Source: Tillandsia leiboldiana (lineage: Eukaryota > Streptophyta > Magnoliopsida > Poales > Bromeliaceae). Taken from it: a stretch of 64,000 nt of DNA. Shown piece by piece: positions 10,213 to 21,443 of the stretch. Position 1 is the stretch's first letter, and each line of letters begins with the position of its first letter. The stretch is taken from positions 14,394,484 to 14,458,483 of the forward strand of contig CM055066.1 of NCBI GenBank assembly GCA_029204045.2, given 5' to 3'. The position numbers were made by a program, and so were the translations under genes. Below the pieces are notes generated by a model. It was not told the DNA's origin and made no database searches. It worked only from the letters and a program-made list of their open reading frames with translations.

Positions 10213-11753
10213 TGTTACGGCTTTTTGGTGTTGGCATATTTCGTGAGTCATGTCAGTGAGTTGAGTCGGAGTCTTAAAGGGATCAAATTGTCAATCAGCA
10301 ATCAAAGACTTAGAAAAGATTCAACAAGAGCTCAAGTTGACACTCAGTGTCTTGAGTCTTGACGATTGATGTTGAAGAATTGTGGATCAGTTACATCAAT
10401 CTCAAGAAGAAAGTATTCAAAAGGATCAGGTATGGTTAACTAAATAATTTTGGTGATCCGAATACTTTCTTATAGTGTAGAAACACTTGGAAGAATTTTT
10501 AATTGCATAAAAATCAAAAACTGGACATGGGGCATGTTCAGGATCCGGATCAGACGATCCAATCCGGATCCCGAAGGGTATTAGTTCATGTGCAAATCCA
10601 ATCCGGATCCAAGCCTATTCTGATCCGGATCCCGAACATTGGATGTTGCTGAAATTCATGAACGATCCGGATCGGGAAGTTCAATCCGGATCCCAAACCC
10701 TTGGTTTTCTGGAATTGTCTATCACGCTACGACGATCCGGATCGCAGTAAATCCGATCCAGATCGCCGTCCGTAAAATTTTCAGATAAGGTAAGTTTTTT
10801 ATTCTTATCTCTTTCCAAAGGTTTCTAAACTATAAATAGACATTTAGGGTTTCTCAAAAATGGGGGAGCTACGGCCGAACAATTTATAAAACTCTTGAGA
10901 GCAATCCTAGAGGCGAGGTTTTTATCGATTTTCTTTATAGCCTCTTTTAGGTCAATTCGACGGTTCTTTCAAGAACATATCTTTTGTCGAATTGATCTAA
11001 TCTTTGCTTAGAGCTACAGCCGATCAATTTATAAAACTCTTGAGAGCAACCCTAGAGGCGAGGTTTTTATCGATATTCTTTATAGCCTCTTTTAGGTCAA
11101 TTCGACGGTTCTTTCAAGAACATATCTTTTGTCGAATTGATCTAATCTTTGCTTAGAGATTTTTTCCATGGATCTTCATTGATAATCTAAGCAAAGGATC
11201 ACCATCGAAGCCAATATTCTTACCGGCTGAGTTTGCGTCGTGGATTCGACGTGGCATCGTGGATTCGGTGTGCTAAAGGCGTTTCGTGGATTCGAAACGT
11301 GTGCTCGTGGATTCGAGTGGCGTTCGTGGATTCGAACGTGTGCAGTGGACGTGCAATCGTTGGAGCGCAAGGTCCGAAGAAGTTGAAGGAGGGGTTAAAT
11401 CCGTGGAGACGGTAATCACCTTGTTATTCTTCTTTTCTTAGTGGATTGTTATTGCGTGGACATCCAACCGGTCAGCGCAAGGTCCGAAGAAGCTGAAGGA
11501 GGGGTTGAGTCCGTGGAGTCGGTAATCACCTTGTTATTCTTCTATTCTTAGTGGATTGTTATTGCATGTTGGTCCCGTGGTTTTTCTCCTGGATTGGAGT
11601 TTCCACGTAAATCTCGGTGTGTTGTTTTTATTTTCCGCATTGGTTTTTATTTTGCACTGAGATTTGGTTTTATAAGTATTACACCTATTCGCCCCTCCTC
11701 TAGTTGTTTGATAGTACCTATTTAGATCCTTGTGGATCCTATAAAAACCTACA
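10213..11753 (+). repeat. S1 3' LTR (1541 bp)
   Basis: Begins TGTTACGG directly after the polypurine tract and ends CCTACA before the AGAAA duplication. It carries the same 145-bp duplication and palindrome cluster as the 5' LTR. Confidence 0.92.
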
Positions 11754-12176
11754 AGAAAACCCTAGCCGCCTATCCTCTCCCTTTTCCTAAAGTCCTCCAT
11801 AATTAATCGTTCTCGATCTTCGGAAGATTGCTAGCACAATTAGAAGATTGATTCATCCTCCTTATATCGACGCAAGAATTAATTCGCGATCGGATCGCGA
11901 ATCAAGGAGATCGATTTTTCGATCAAGGGCGTAACTCCATGTGGACACAAGTAGAGGCCGGGTGCGTGCGCGGCTATCAAGGACGAACAATTTTTACCAA
12001 CGATCGTCGGCTTCGCGGTGATCTCGACCCGCCCAAGGTAAAAATTAAATCCTAATTGATGAGATCAATTAGATTACCTTTTTATGATATAAAACAAAAC
12101 ATGAGGTGATCTTGGTTTAAGAAAAAATTTTAATTTTTTTTTTTCTTCCGCTGCGCATATCCGAATTTTTCTTACA

Positions 12177-13625
12177 GTAGTATCAGAGACACCCTCATCG
12201 TTTGTTTTAGATCTAATCTCTTTTTCGATGTTGATTGGGTTTTTCTGGAACGATCAAAATCAAAACAATGAAGATTGTTTTTGAGTATATTTTTGATTGT
12301 TTTGAAACGCTAATTAATTAGCACACTTGCGGGCAAGAGGCCACAACGTTAATTAAATTAGCACACTTGCAGGCAAGGGCTACAATGCTAATTAGATTGG
12401 CATTGCCTTGCATGACGGATTTTTACATGATGTGATCATGCGCGCCTTGTGGTTGCTTTGTGCAAGATCGCAATTTAAAATTAATTTGAAACCCAATTAA
12501 TTAGAAATCGAATTAGAGAATTTTATTTTATATGCCTGTGATGTGTATGAGGTGATGATCATGGATAGCAACCTTGTGATGATGTGAATGGGTGTAATTT
12601 AATAAGGACCCAGTGATAGATTCCTTTTGAGTGCCTGCGTGCACCAATTAAATTATGTAATTTGGAGACCTGCGCGTCTCATTATTATTATGGGTTGTAT
12701 TGTAATTGTTGCAAAAATTAAACGGTAAAGGGGTAGTTCTAGGTTCCATGACGATTTGTTCCATTCAAGAGTTGATGCAGTGCAGATCAAGTTTGGACCA
12801 AATATTGATCGAGGGAGCCGACAAGAGTTGATCTACTCCAATCTGATCAAGATGCAGAGCAAGTTTTTGTGTGTAATACCCTCTGACCCGATTCCGGCCT
12901 GGTGGCTCAGGCTCGAATCAAATTAAAATCCATGATCATCACCGGTAGTTATTTTTAAATATATATATGCGATATATGTGCATATGATGCGATGGTTTGC
13001 ATGAGATGTAAATTTTATAATGAATTAAAACTGATGAGATAACAAATCTCCCTAAATAAAATATTAAGTTAATGGTGTTATGAACCCATTAGTGGCCTTC
13101 CATCATTGTAGGGTGTGGGCGTCTCTTTAGTGTTGATTGATGCACCCGGACACGGGGGTCAGTTGCATTAGGGAGCCGCAACCATTCTATTGGCATGAGA
13201 TGCTATGTGGTAAGAAAGGGGTTGAATCCAAGAATCTATCAGGATAAGGATTCAATGACTTTTTTATTTGCATGATGAACGGTGGGTCTAATTTAACCAA
13301 AAGATAAGGCCAAGAATCTGTTAGGATGAGGCCTATATTTTTGGAGGCCAAAGATAAAATTGCGATTTGCTTGAGAAGCATTGAACAAGAGTTGTTCACT
13401 CATTTCTTTACTCATTGCCAAGAATCTATCAGGATGAGGTAGTGTGCAAATAGATGGGACCGCAATTCCCACTAGAAACTTTTAGCAAAGTTTCCGTTTT
13501 CTCCACTCGGGGAGTGTGGAGATTCGCTAAAATTAGTGGGAGGCACCATTTAGATTTAAAGCCCCTAATCAAAATGGATTATGATTAAGTACACAACTAA
13601 TTAGAATCTTAACCATCTGCAGAAA
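12177..13625 (+). other. Copia leader: primer site and non-coding region before gag
   Basis: The primer binding site (GTATCAGAGAC around 12180) directly follows the LTR. About 1.4 kb without a gene follows. It contains two GCACACTTGCxGGCAAG blocks (near 12322 and 12362) and three copies of a CAAGAATCTxTxAGGAT motif (about 13230, 13312, 13420). These could belong to the packaging signal, which is a guess from position only. Confidence 0.65.
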
Positions 13626-14378
13626 ATGTCCGCCTCTAACCCACTTGTCAAAATACTTGATACTAATCGCCTAACTGGACCGAATTTCACCGATTGGCTG
13701 AGGAATTTGAGAATTGTTCTCAATTCTGAGAAATTAGCCTACGTGTTGGACACAGAGGCTCCAGCAGTGCCCGCAAATCCAACAGCTCAACAGAAAGATG
13801 CTAGAAATAAATGGACTGATGATGACATGAAGGTAAAATGCTACATGCTTGCGTCTATGAGTAATAAGTTGCAATGCCAGCATGAGCACATGGAGAGTTC
13901 TGCTGACATCTTGCTTCATCTTAAAGAGTTGTATGATGAGCAAAGTCGGACAGCTCGTTACGAAGTGTCAAGGCGACTGTTCAGGACTAAGATGTCTGAT
14001 GGTCACTCAGTCAATAATCATTGCTTGGCAATGATTAAGGACATTGAGGAGCTTGAGAAGCTCGGAATGACTATGGACGCAGAACTTCAAATTGATTTGA
14101 TCTTACAATCATTACCTGATTCATTTTCTCAGTTTATTTTAAATTTTCAAATGAATAAAATTACTTGCACTCTCGCCGAGCTGTTGAATATGTTGGTCAC
14201 GGTTGAAGGAATGCTAAAAGTCAATAAGGACAAGGTGAAGGATAAAACTTTGGAAGGTATGTCCGAGATTCATATCATTGAAACTACTAGCTTATCGGTT
14301 TGTTCTACTTTTACATGGGTCATTGACTCGGGATGCACCTCGCATTTGTGTATTTCAATGCAGGCGCTAAAAAAAAAA
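13626..14378 (+). pseudogene. gag: Copia Gag and start of protease, frame broken at an A10 run
   Basis: The ATG opens MSASNPLVKILDTNRLTGPN, a common copia Gag start. The Gag core follows (WLRNLRIVLNSEKLAYVLD and later TLAELLNMLVTVEGML). The usual CCHC knuckle before the protease is missing: the chain goes from a short Lys-rich stretch straight to TWVIDSGCTSHLC, whose DSG (Asp at residue 234) is the protease active site. At 14369-14378 ten adenines change the frame, and the pol reading continues one frame over. Loss of the knuckle suggests an internal deletion that would weaken RNA packaging. Confidence 0.8.
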
Positions 14379-16754
14379 GTAGACGACTTAGGGATGGAGA
14401 GCTTACCCTACACGTTGGAAACGGAGCAAGAGTTGCTGCTGTTGCTGTAGGGACTTATCCTTTATGTCTACCGACAGGAGTAGTTTTAGAACTTAGAGAT
14501 TGTCTTTATGTTCCTAGTGCGACTAGAAACCTTATTTCCGTTTCACGTTTAGTATTGGAAGGTTATAAGTTTATTTTTGAATCAAACATTTGTTCAATTT
14601 ATTTGAGAAATAATTTGATAGGTTGTGGTTCTTTAATAGACAATCTCTATTACTTACATATGGATGTTAGTATGAATACAGTTCACAATGGCATGAATGA
14701 GAATACTATTGTTTTTAAAAGACCTAGAGAGGAGTGGCGTCTGAGGCTTGGTCACATTGGAGAAGATAGGGTTAACAAGCTGGCTAAGGATGGTATCTTA
14801 GGATCCTTACTCCCTGAACCATACCCAGCTTGTGAATCATGTCTTCAAGGAAAAATGACTAAGTCTCCCTTTGTTGGACAAGGACAGAGAGCTACCGAAG
14901 TACTCGCCCTGATACATACTGATGTATGTGGCCCATTCGATGTGTCTGCTTGGGGCGGCTATCTCTACTTTATTACCTTTACTGATGATTATTCACGGTA
15001 TGGGTACGTGTATTTAATTAAACACAAGTCTGAAGTCTTTGAAAAGTTTAAAGAGTTTAGACAAGAAGTAGAAAAGCAAATGGAAAAACCGATTAAGGCT
15101 CTTCGATCCGATCGAGGAGGGGAATACCTTAGCACGGATTTCTTAACCTACCTCAAGAATAATGGTATTGTCTCTCAATGGACTCCTCCTGGAACACCAG
15201 AACTGAATGGGGTGTCTGAACGGAGAAATCGAACTTTATTAGATATGGTTCGATCTATGATGAGTTTTACAGATTTACCTACGTCACTTTGGGGTTATGC
15301 ACTTCTTACGGCTATTTACATTTTAAACATAGTACCTTCCAAATCTTTTCCCACCACACCATATGAGATGTGGCACGGTAGAAAGCCAAGTTTTACTCAC
15401 ATTAAGACTTGGGGGTGTCCGGCTTATATTAAGAAATTAAAGACGGACAAATTGGAAAGCAGATCAGTCAAGGGAAGATTCATTGGTTATCCCAAGGAAT
15501 CACTTGGATACTTTTTTTATCTCCCAGAAAGTCACAATGTGATTGTGAGCCGACATGCCTTCTTTCTTGAAAATGAATTTATTTTAGCAGGAGGCAGTGG
15601 GAGAAAAATAGAATTAGAGGAGAAAGTCTCTTTAGAATCGAGCATTCCAAGAGCCCTTCCTGATAACTCTGTGATACCAGAGATTACGTTGCCACCTCGC
15701 AAGTCTAGTAGAATCTCTCATCCTCCTGATAGATACATGGGATTATTTATTGAGGACATGGAGGAAATGTTCCTAGTGGGAGACAAGGATCATAGAGATG
15801 ATCCTAAGACTTATAGCGAGGCGATATCAGACATCGACTCCGAAAAATGGTTGGAAGCTATGAAGTCTGAAATAGACTCAATGTACTCCAATCAAGTTTG
15901 GACTTTGGTTGATCCACCGGAGGGTATTGTACCCGTTGGATGCAAATGGATCTTCAAGAGAAAGATTAGTTCTGATGGAAAGGTAGAGACCTATAAAGCT
16001 AGGCTGGTAGCAAAAGGTTATAGTCAACGCGAAGGCATTGACTATCAGGATACCTTTTCACCTGTAGCCATGCTTAAATCTATCAGAACTCTGCTTGCTA
16101 TTGCTGAACATTATGACTACGAGATTTGGCAAATGGATGTAAAAACTGCTTTCCTGAATGGATATCTTGAAGAAGAAATCTATATGGAGCAGCCTTTGGG
16201 TTTCACTGCCAAAGATGGAAGTCATAAAGTGTGCAAGCTTCAACGATCCATTTATGGGTTGAAGCAAGCTTCTCGGAGTTGGAACACTCGTTTCAATGAT
16301 GCAGTCGAATCGTTCGATTTCATCAGAAATGAGGAAGAGCCGTGTGTGTATAAAAAGGTTAGTGGGAGTGCTGTTACCTTCCTCGTATTGTACGTGGATG
16401 ACATACTCCTACTAGGGAATGACATTCCTATGTTAATATCGGTGAAGTTATGGTTATCCAAAGAGTTTTCTATGAAAGACCTTGGAGAAGCATCTTATAT
16501 CCTAGGGATAAAGGTCTATAGGGATAGACCTAAGAAGTTGCTTGGTTTATCGCAAGCCATGTACATAGATGAAGTGTTGAAAAGGTTTGGCGAATTCCAA
16601 AAAGGGGTATGGTACCTCTAAGACATGGAATTCACCTCTCTAAGACTATGTCTTCTAAGACACCTGAAGAGAGAAGTCGCATGAGCAGGATCCCTTATGC
16701 TTCCGCAATAGGGAGTTTAATGTATGCAATGCTATGTACTCGACCTGATATAGC
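14379..16754 (+). pseudogene. pol: Copia pol: protease end, integrase, reverse transcriptase (interrupted)
   Basis: Order seen: protease C-terminus, GAG-pre-integrase, integrase core with Asp in HTDVCGPF, Asp in RSDRGGEY and Glu in SERRNRTLLD, then reverse transcriptase from KWIFKRK to YVDDILLLG (about 16392). In the integrase zinc finger the first His of the usual WHxRLGH is Arg (codon 14738-14740), while the second His and the CESC pair are present. A frameshift near 16608 follows FQKG. Coding then continues to LCTRPDIA, where the chromovirus inserted at 16755. The rest of RNase H resumes at 39535. Confidence 0.88.
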
Positions 16755-19604
16755 TGTGATAACCGCGGATTTATTTTTGCCTTTCGGGGCTTTCCGTCGA
16801 TTTTTATTGAACCGTCTGGTTGACAATAGGGGTTCGAGGGTAATTTTTCCTTGTTTTTCTGGGCAGACGGTCGGGGCTCGCGGGTATTTTTAGTTAATAA
16901 AGCTCGCGAAACGGAGACCGGCGGCGCGATCGGTTTTGGATTCCGACCCCCGGATCTCCCAGAATAAATTCCGGAAGCTGGTACCGTAGCCCAGGTGACT
17001 TACACAATTACCGGGGGCGGACCGAACTCTGGTCCGCAATCAGATCGATTTTAGTCGATCAGTTTGAGGTATGGGATTAAACCACCCCTTTTTGTTTTCC
17101 TTTCACTCGAGGGGTTAAAATTAATTTGGGGTCCAAAATCCACTACGCCCAAAACGTCTAAGTAGTCGGCCTTGGGAATTAGGTTTCCTAAACCTCGCCT
17201 CCCCCTCCTTGGCGTACAATATCCGAGCGTGGACGAGGAGCGGTTCCCCAAAACCCTCGTCCTTTCCATCGGCCGGCGTGGAAGAGAAGAGATCGATCGC
17301 CTCCCCGCAAAGATCCGACGAACGCGAAGAGGACGATCCCTCTCCTTCGCCCGGTACCGACCAAAACAAGGTGAGCCGTGCTTTCGTTTTCTTTTCTTGT
17401 CTTTTCTCGTCACGAGCGAGGGGGGGGTTTCTTGATTTCGTCGGAGATGGAAGGAGAGGGGCGTGCCATCGCACGCGGAGCGCCGCGCGGGGCAACCCGC
17501 GCATGCGGGGGCGCCGCGCGGGGCACCCGCATGCGGGGCGCCGTGCGGGGCCGCCCGCGCATGCGGGGGTGCCGTGCGGGGCAACCACATGCGGGGCGCC
17601 GCGCGGGGCAGCCCGCGCATGCGGGGGCACCGCGCGGTGCAGCCCGCGCATGCGGGGGTGCCATGCGGGGCACCCGCATGCGGGGCGCCGCGCGGGGCAG
17701 CCCGCGCATGCGGGGGCACCGCGCGGTGCAGCCCGCGCATGCGGGGGCGCCGTGCGGGGCACCCGCATGCGGGGCGCCGCGCGGGGCAGCCCGCGCATGC
17801 GGGGGCACCGCGCGGTGCAGCCCGCGCATGCGGGGGTGCCGTGCGGGGCACCCGCATGCGGGGCGCCGCGCGGGGCACCCGCGCATGCGGGGGCACCGCG
17901 CGGTGCGGCCCGCGCATGCGGGGGTGCCATGCGGGGGCACCCGCATGTGGGGCGCCGCGCGGGGCAGCCCGCGCATGCGGGGGCACCGCGCGGTGCAGCC
18001 CGCGCATGCGGGGGTGCCGTGCGGGGCACCCGCATGCGGGGCAGCCGCGGGGCAGCCCGCACATGCGAGGCGCCGCGCGGACAGCACGGCGGCGCGTGGG
18101 GGGTTCGGTCGCTGCCGTCGGGGGCCGGCCGGTGTTGGGGCTTTTCCTTACTTCGCGTTTAAAGGTCCTTGACCTCCCCGCCCGGGGATCCCGTTTTGCA
18201 GCTTCGGGGAGCGCGCCGGGACGCGGGGAGCCGAGCGTGGTTTTTCTACTAGCGACAGGTGGGTTGTATTTACTTTATTCCTAGCCTCAAAATTCTATCA
18301 TGTTGGACGGGGTCTATTCTAAGTGTACTGGGGTTAAATAATGATGGGCGATAGCTTATGCATGTTAGTGGGTTCGCTATAGTGATTAGCGTCGGTTGCC
18401 GACGGTGATTCTCTTTTTAACCCTTATATGTCAGCAGGCCACCTTCGAGTGCGCGCAATATTACGTTGTTTTCGATTATGCACTTTACCTCATTTACCTC
18501 ATTACTCTTGTTATTTATATTATGATGCTGACATGATGGTGGTTACGGTTACTTGGCTCGAGGTTGCCACACGCGCACCCGCGGTTTGGCCACCGCAAAG
18601 GGTGCGCTTTTCCGGAAAAGTGGTCTATGACCCGTGTATACCCACGAGGTGACGTAGTGGGGCCCCTTATTAGTGGTGGGGTTGAGGCGCCGAAGTGCGA
18701 GCGGTGCGACCCGTCGGTTTAGTTGTCCGGCGTGGTCGGGTTTCTGCAGGTACGGTGTGGGCCGTCGGTTTAGCGGTCCGACGTGCCCGGGTATTACAGG
18801 ATGCAGGTGTACAGGTTGCCTTTCCTCCTTGGGAGGGTGGTTGCTCCAGTTGTCTTCACGGTTTGTTTTACTATATTCTCCTGCTTTACTATTTCTGCGT
18901 CACTGACATCCCACTTCGTGACAGGGTCCAGACGGGGAGAGAGGTAGGCGGTGGTGAGGACGGGACAGGAGCAGCTGGGTCGCTGGGGACCCTGGACTGT
19001 ATTTATTCTTTTATTCTCGCTTTTCATTACTTTGTAGTTATGTGAGTGGTTCGCGATACCCTCGTGGGGTCGGCATGGATGTCGGTACGGGCTACATTTA
19101 GTGCCCCTGGTGCAATATTTTCCCTTTTATTTCTATCGGCCATTTAAAAACCAAAAGGGCAGAAGCCAAAGAAAGGATTGCGAAAACCGTCTTTAAAAAC
19201 TTGGTGTCGGGTGGGCACCGCTTTCAAACCTTGTGGATTTATGCTGACTTCGAAAACTAGCTTTCAAAACGTAAGCGCCGGGTAGGCGCTCTTTCAAAAT
19301 TGTGGATTTATCCTTTCCAAACCGATCGGCCATGTGATCTTCGTTTATCAGTTTAGAATGCTGGTTGGTTGTGAATGATTGTTGTGATTGATTGGTTGCG
19401 CATGTTAGAACATGTACCGAACGCTACGCCGTGCATGTACAGGGGAGACTCTGCACGTTTGCAGAGTGACCATGTATGTGTGGCGGGTCTGGGCACGTGC
19501 CGGGGAAGAGGGGTTTCTTCTTTTAAAAACAAAAAAAAATTCACACATCAAATATTCAACTTTATGAATCGTTTCCGCTAAAACAAAACCCCCGGGGCGT
19601 GACA
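16755..19604 (+). repeat. Chromovirus 5' LTR (2850 bp), clean copy
   Basis: Starts TGTGATAACCGCGG and ends GGGGCGTGACA before the primer site. It contains a GC-rich palindromic array (17472-18082), a CACGTG box near 19494, and a hairpin ACTCTGC/GCAGAGT at 19448-19467. Two related CTTTCAAAA-flanked blocks lie at about 19190-19310. Confidence 0.9.
17472..18082. repeat. CpG-dense palindromic higher-order array in the chromovirus LTR
   Basis: GCACCGCGCGGTGC starts recur at 17627, 17716, 17805, 17893 and 17983, giving an 88-90 bp period. Each period has about three sub-units of 29-31 bp built on GCATGCGGGG. CCCGCATGCGGG and GCACCGCGCGGTGC are perfect palindromes. There is almost no A/T, so all six frames stay open without coding. 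Copies of the array are at about 25324-25920, 29584-30182 and 37413-38009. Confidence 0.9.
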
Positions 19605-19808
19605 GATTAAATGGTATCAGAGAGTTCTTTCAATCACAACAATTAGTGCCGACATCCGTAGACAACCCTCACTTGCCTACATATGAATGAAATGGGTAGG
19701 GCTTAGGACTGTAGAACGTGAGTGGCCGAAGGGGGGAAAATGTTGAGTCCTCGCTTTCACTTTATGGTTGTTGTTAGCAGGGTAGTCTAAAGTTGACTCT
19801 TGTGATGT
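19605..19808 (+). other. Primer binding site and leader of the chromovirus
   Basis: TGGTATCAGAG starts at 19612, complementary to initiator Met-tRNA, followed by a roughly 190-base leader to the gag ATG. The equivalent leader in the other copy is 31694-31897. Confidence 0.8.
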
Positions 19809-21443
19809 ATGACAGACATGGCCCGTACTAGATCATCGGCCGGGGACGCGGAAGCAGACGCGACGGCGTCGACGGCCGCGGAGAACCAGCTCCTGCGGCA
19901 ACAACTGCAGGAGATGGCGGGGAATCTGGCCAACCTTACTGAGCACGTGCGTCAGTTGACGCAACGGCAACAGGCCGCGACGGTGACGGTCGCCCCGGGT
20001 CCCCCACAGGGGTCGACAGCGCCGGCCGCGGCACCACCGACAGCGCCACCACCGGCGACGACTACGGGACCGGCGCCGGGGACGACCAGCAGGGTTACTC
20101 TGGAGGAGACTGTAGTCACACCTGCCCCGACCGTGGCTGCCACCGCCGCGAGGGAGGGGACGGGTGCGATGACCGAGCGGGATCGGGTGCGGGCCAACCT
20201 GAAAGACTTCAAGAAATACGACCCACCCACGTTCGAAGGGGACACGACTGATCCGTGGGTCGTCGAGAAATGGGTGGGGTCGATGGAGAAACTTTTTGAA
20301 GACCTGCTCATGGAGGACGACGAGCGGGTTCCCCTAGCGGTCCACTGCTTGGAGGGGAACGCCCGCTTGTGGTGGAAGACGGTACGCCCCGATCCTACTA
20401 AGGGTACCACATTTCCGTCCTGGACAACCTTCAAACAGGAACTGTTCGGGGCCTTCTTTACCAACAGTGTCAAGAAAAAGTTGGAGGATGACCTGAACCA
20501 CATCCAACAGGGGAACCGGACGGTCATGGAGTATCAGCGGGAGTTCGTCCGGCTAGCAAACTGCGTCCCGTTCGTCATAAGGGACGAGGCACACAAGGCG
20601 CAGCTCTTTGTGGATGGCTTGCGGAGCAATATCTTCGAGGTGGTGCAAGCAGCCGAACTACACACCTTCCAGAAAGTGGTCGACAGAGCCACTACGGTGG
20701 AGCGGGGTTTTACGGTCACCCGCGCCAGAAGGGAGAACTCGACGCGGCTAGAGGACCGGAAGCGGCAACAGCAGAACTCGGGAGGAGGCTCTTGGGGCGG
20801 GGGCGGGGCCCCCAAACGGTGGAGACCTCAGGCAGGGTCCCGGAGCGCGCCAACAGGAGGACCGAGGCCAGGGAATAGGCCTTGTGTCATATGCGGGGGA
20901 GGGCACATTCCGGGGGAGTGCCCCCAAAAAGGCGACCACTGCTTCAGGTGCGGCAGACGAGGGCACTTCCGCCGCAACTGCCCCTTAGGCGGGGGGTCTG
21001 CGTCCTCCGCAGCTTCTACGCCCACGCCACAGCTCTCAGGGCGGGGGAAAGCCCCTATGGCGTCGACGTCTAGGCCCCCTGCACCACGGCGCGAGGAGGA
21101 CCGGCAGCCACAACCAGGCGGGAGAGTCTTCTCAATGACCCACCAAGAGACAGATCCGCCGGAGGAAGCACTTGCAGGTACTACTTCTGTTTCCAATTCC
21201 CGTGCTAGAACCCTTTTCGACACCGGAGCAACACACTCTTTCATTTCCCGTGACTTCGTGTTTTTGTTTGGTCTCGGGGAGACACCCCTCCAAAACCCCT
21301 TGACAGTGCAAACGGCGGGAGGGACCTTGGAGGCGGTCAGCGTCGTGACCGCCTGCCCGATTAAACTAGGGCGACTAGCATGCCCTTGGGATCTAGTGGT
21401 AATCCCCCTGAAGGAGTACGACGTGGTGCTGGGCATGAACTAG
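19809..21443 (+). CDS. gag: Chromovirus Gag and protease, ending at an in-frame TAG
   Basis: The 544-residue chain has a Gln-rich, probably coiled-coil segment (about 20-55), a Pro/Ala/Thr linker, a gypsy Gag core (about 137-300, with GNARLWWKTV), and two zinc knuckles, CVICGGGHIPGEC at 359 and CFRCGRRGHFRRNC about 20 residues later. An aspartic protease with LFDTGATHSF follows near residue 470. Translation stops at TAG directly after VVLGMN, where relatives have Trp in GMDW. The downstream pol is in the same frame, so the stop looks like a TGG-to-TAG mutation, not a designed boundary. The same TAG is in the other assembled copy (33529). Confidence 0.85.
   Translation: MTDMARTRSSAGDAEADATASTAAENQLLRQQLQEMAGNLANLTEHVRQLTQRQQAATVTVAPGPPQGSTAPAAAPPTAPPPATTTGPAPGTTSRVTLEETVVTPAPTVAATAAREGTGAMTERDRVRANLKDFKKYDPPTFEGDTTDPWVVEKWVGSMEKLFEDLLMEDDERVPLAVHCLEGNARLWWKTVRPDPTKGTTFPSWTTFKQELFGAFFTNSVKKKLEDDLNHIQQGNRTVMEYQREFVRLANCVPFVIRDEAHKAQLFVDGLRSNIFEVVQAAELHTFQKVVDRATTVERGFTVTRARRENSTRLEDRKRQQQNSGGGSWGGGGAPKRWRPQAGSRSAPTGGPRPGNRPCVICGGGHIPGECPQKGDHCFRCGRRGHFRRNCPLGGGSASSAASTPTPQLSGRGKAPMASTSRPPAPRREEDRQPQPGGRVFSMTHQETDPPEEALAGTTSVSNSRARTLFDTGATHSFISRDFVFLFGLGETPLQNPLTVQTAGGTLEAVSVVTACPIKLGRLACPWDLVVIPLKEYDVVLGMN

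Larger units (their letters stand above)
4889..11753 (+). mobile_element. S1: gag-only, Sirevirus-like Ty1/copia element (non-autonomous)
   Basis: The element is 6865 bp, bounded by TGTTACGG and CCTACA, and flanked by the 5-bp duplication AGAAA at 4884-4888 and 11754-11758. The two LTRs are 1541 bp each. The interior has a Met-tRNA primer site, a degenerate gag, then 1.8 kb without coding sequence, and no protease, integrase or reverse transcriptase. Several polypurine tracts before the 3' LTR and CpG palindromes in the LTR are traits described for Sireviruses. Its mobilisation would need pol from another element. By eye the LTRs differ at about 20 positions, mostly transitions. Confidence 0.88.
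3198..12176 (+). repeat. Copia 5' LTR, interrupted by element S1
   Basis: The LTR starts TGTTAGTTGTATG and ends CTTACA just before the primer binding site. Removing S1 plus one target-site copy (4889-11758) leaves about 2109 bp. The 3' LTR copy at 40173-42040 is uninterrupted at the S1 site and shows the original sequence. I count about 15 substitutions between the two copies over 1.87 kb by eye. After the S1 site the LTR has a telo-box-like AAACCCTAG, and a TATA-like ATTATAAGAA lies near 4798. Promoter assignment here is weak. Confidence 0.85.

Noticed and set aside
11754..11775. Telomeric repeat at AAACCCTAG
   Set aside because: A single telo-box-like motif without tandem TTTAGGG units.
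17472..18082. CRISPR-like array
   Set aside because: The units are contiguous palindromic repeats without unique spacers, in a plant LTR, with no cas genes.
17051..18284. Long Ala/Arg/Pro/His-rich open frames on both strands in the GC array (also near 25000-26000, 29200-30380, 37000-38210)
   Set aside because: The array has almost no A/T, so stops are absent in all six frames. The frames overlap each other on both strands and lie inside an LTR.
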